The translations under genes and the position numbers were made by a program. A DNA stretch of 5,013 bases from CAYOLL01 sp964404765 [NCBI: uncultured Gemmatimonadota bacterium] (GTDB taxonomy: Bacteria > 4572-55): the NCBI GenBank assembly GCA_964404765.1, contig CAYOLL010000288.1:1-5013 (forward strand), read 5' to 3'. Positions 4,961-5,013 of this stretch are shown piece by piece; the first letter of the stretch is position 1; every line of letters begins with the position of its first letter. The notes below the pieces were generated by a model that saw only the letters and a program-made list of their open reading frames with translations, was not told where the DNA came from and ran no database searches.

Positions 4961-5001
4961 TTCGCAAAGTCTTACGCAAAGTTACGCAAAGTTACGCAAA
5001 G
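4961..5001. repeat. 10-bp TTACGCAAAG tandem repeat
   Basis: Three exact copies lie at 4972-4981, 4982-4991 and 4992-5001, preceded by a degenerate copy TTCGCAAAG (4961-4969). The AACCGCAGAG lead-in just before (4950-4959) belongs to a type of short intergenic repeat common in environmental bacterial genomes (general recall). The series runs close to the window edge and may continue. No gene starts visibly before the end. Confidence 0.75.
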
Positions 5002-5013
5002 GAAAACGCTGTG

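Overview
This 5,013-base window carries three protein-coding genes in a low-to-moderate GC background, with long intergenic stretches full of palindromic repeats. The host looks like an environmental bacterium with a Sec-type secretion system. An exported NHL-propeller protein with a short C-terminal beta domain, and GTCATTCC-type intergenic repeats, are things I associate with Calditrichota/KSB1-like and other FCB-group genomes. That placement is a weak inference; no marker gene in the window fixes the phylum.

Layout. Positions 1-243 hold three tandem 81-bp units, each with two related palindromes in opposite orientation (REP/BIME-like). A bidirectional terminator (about 299-337) follows, then a minus-strand gene for an unrecognised 169-residue soluble protein (379-888) with its promoter at 952-981. 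The divergent intergenic region holds a 142-bp non-coding insertion (1029-1170) with 32-bp inverted ends, flanked exactly by perfect 15-bp direct repeats. Next is a plus-strand gene for an exported NHL-repeat beta-propeller protein (1243-2562), ended by a strong terminator (2642-2678).

Positions 2694-3223 are a tandem array of eight small hairpins, CCCG/CGGG around an ACCTCC-containing loop, mostly 75-79 bp apart. Positions 3224-3922 contain no gene that I can see. They hold an inverted-repeat segment (3266-3405) and a second MITE-like element (3608-3764) that shares inner motifs with the first. A plus-strand PfkB/ribokinase-family sugar kinase gene (3929-4828) follows. The window ends in short tandem repeats: an 8-bp GAGTAATG/GAGTTTTG series and three exact 10-bp TTACGCAAAG copies.

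The three genes look like separate transcription units, and nothing in the sequence ties them into one pathway. The most interesting content is the repeat DNA: the 81-bp units whose paired palindromes differ by compensatory changes, and the hairpin array whose loop carries the 16S anti-Shine-Dalgarno sequence on one strand and a consensus Shine-Dalgarno on the other.
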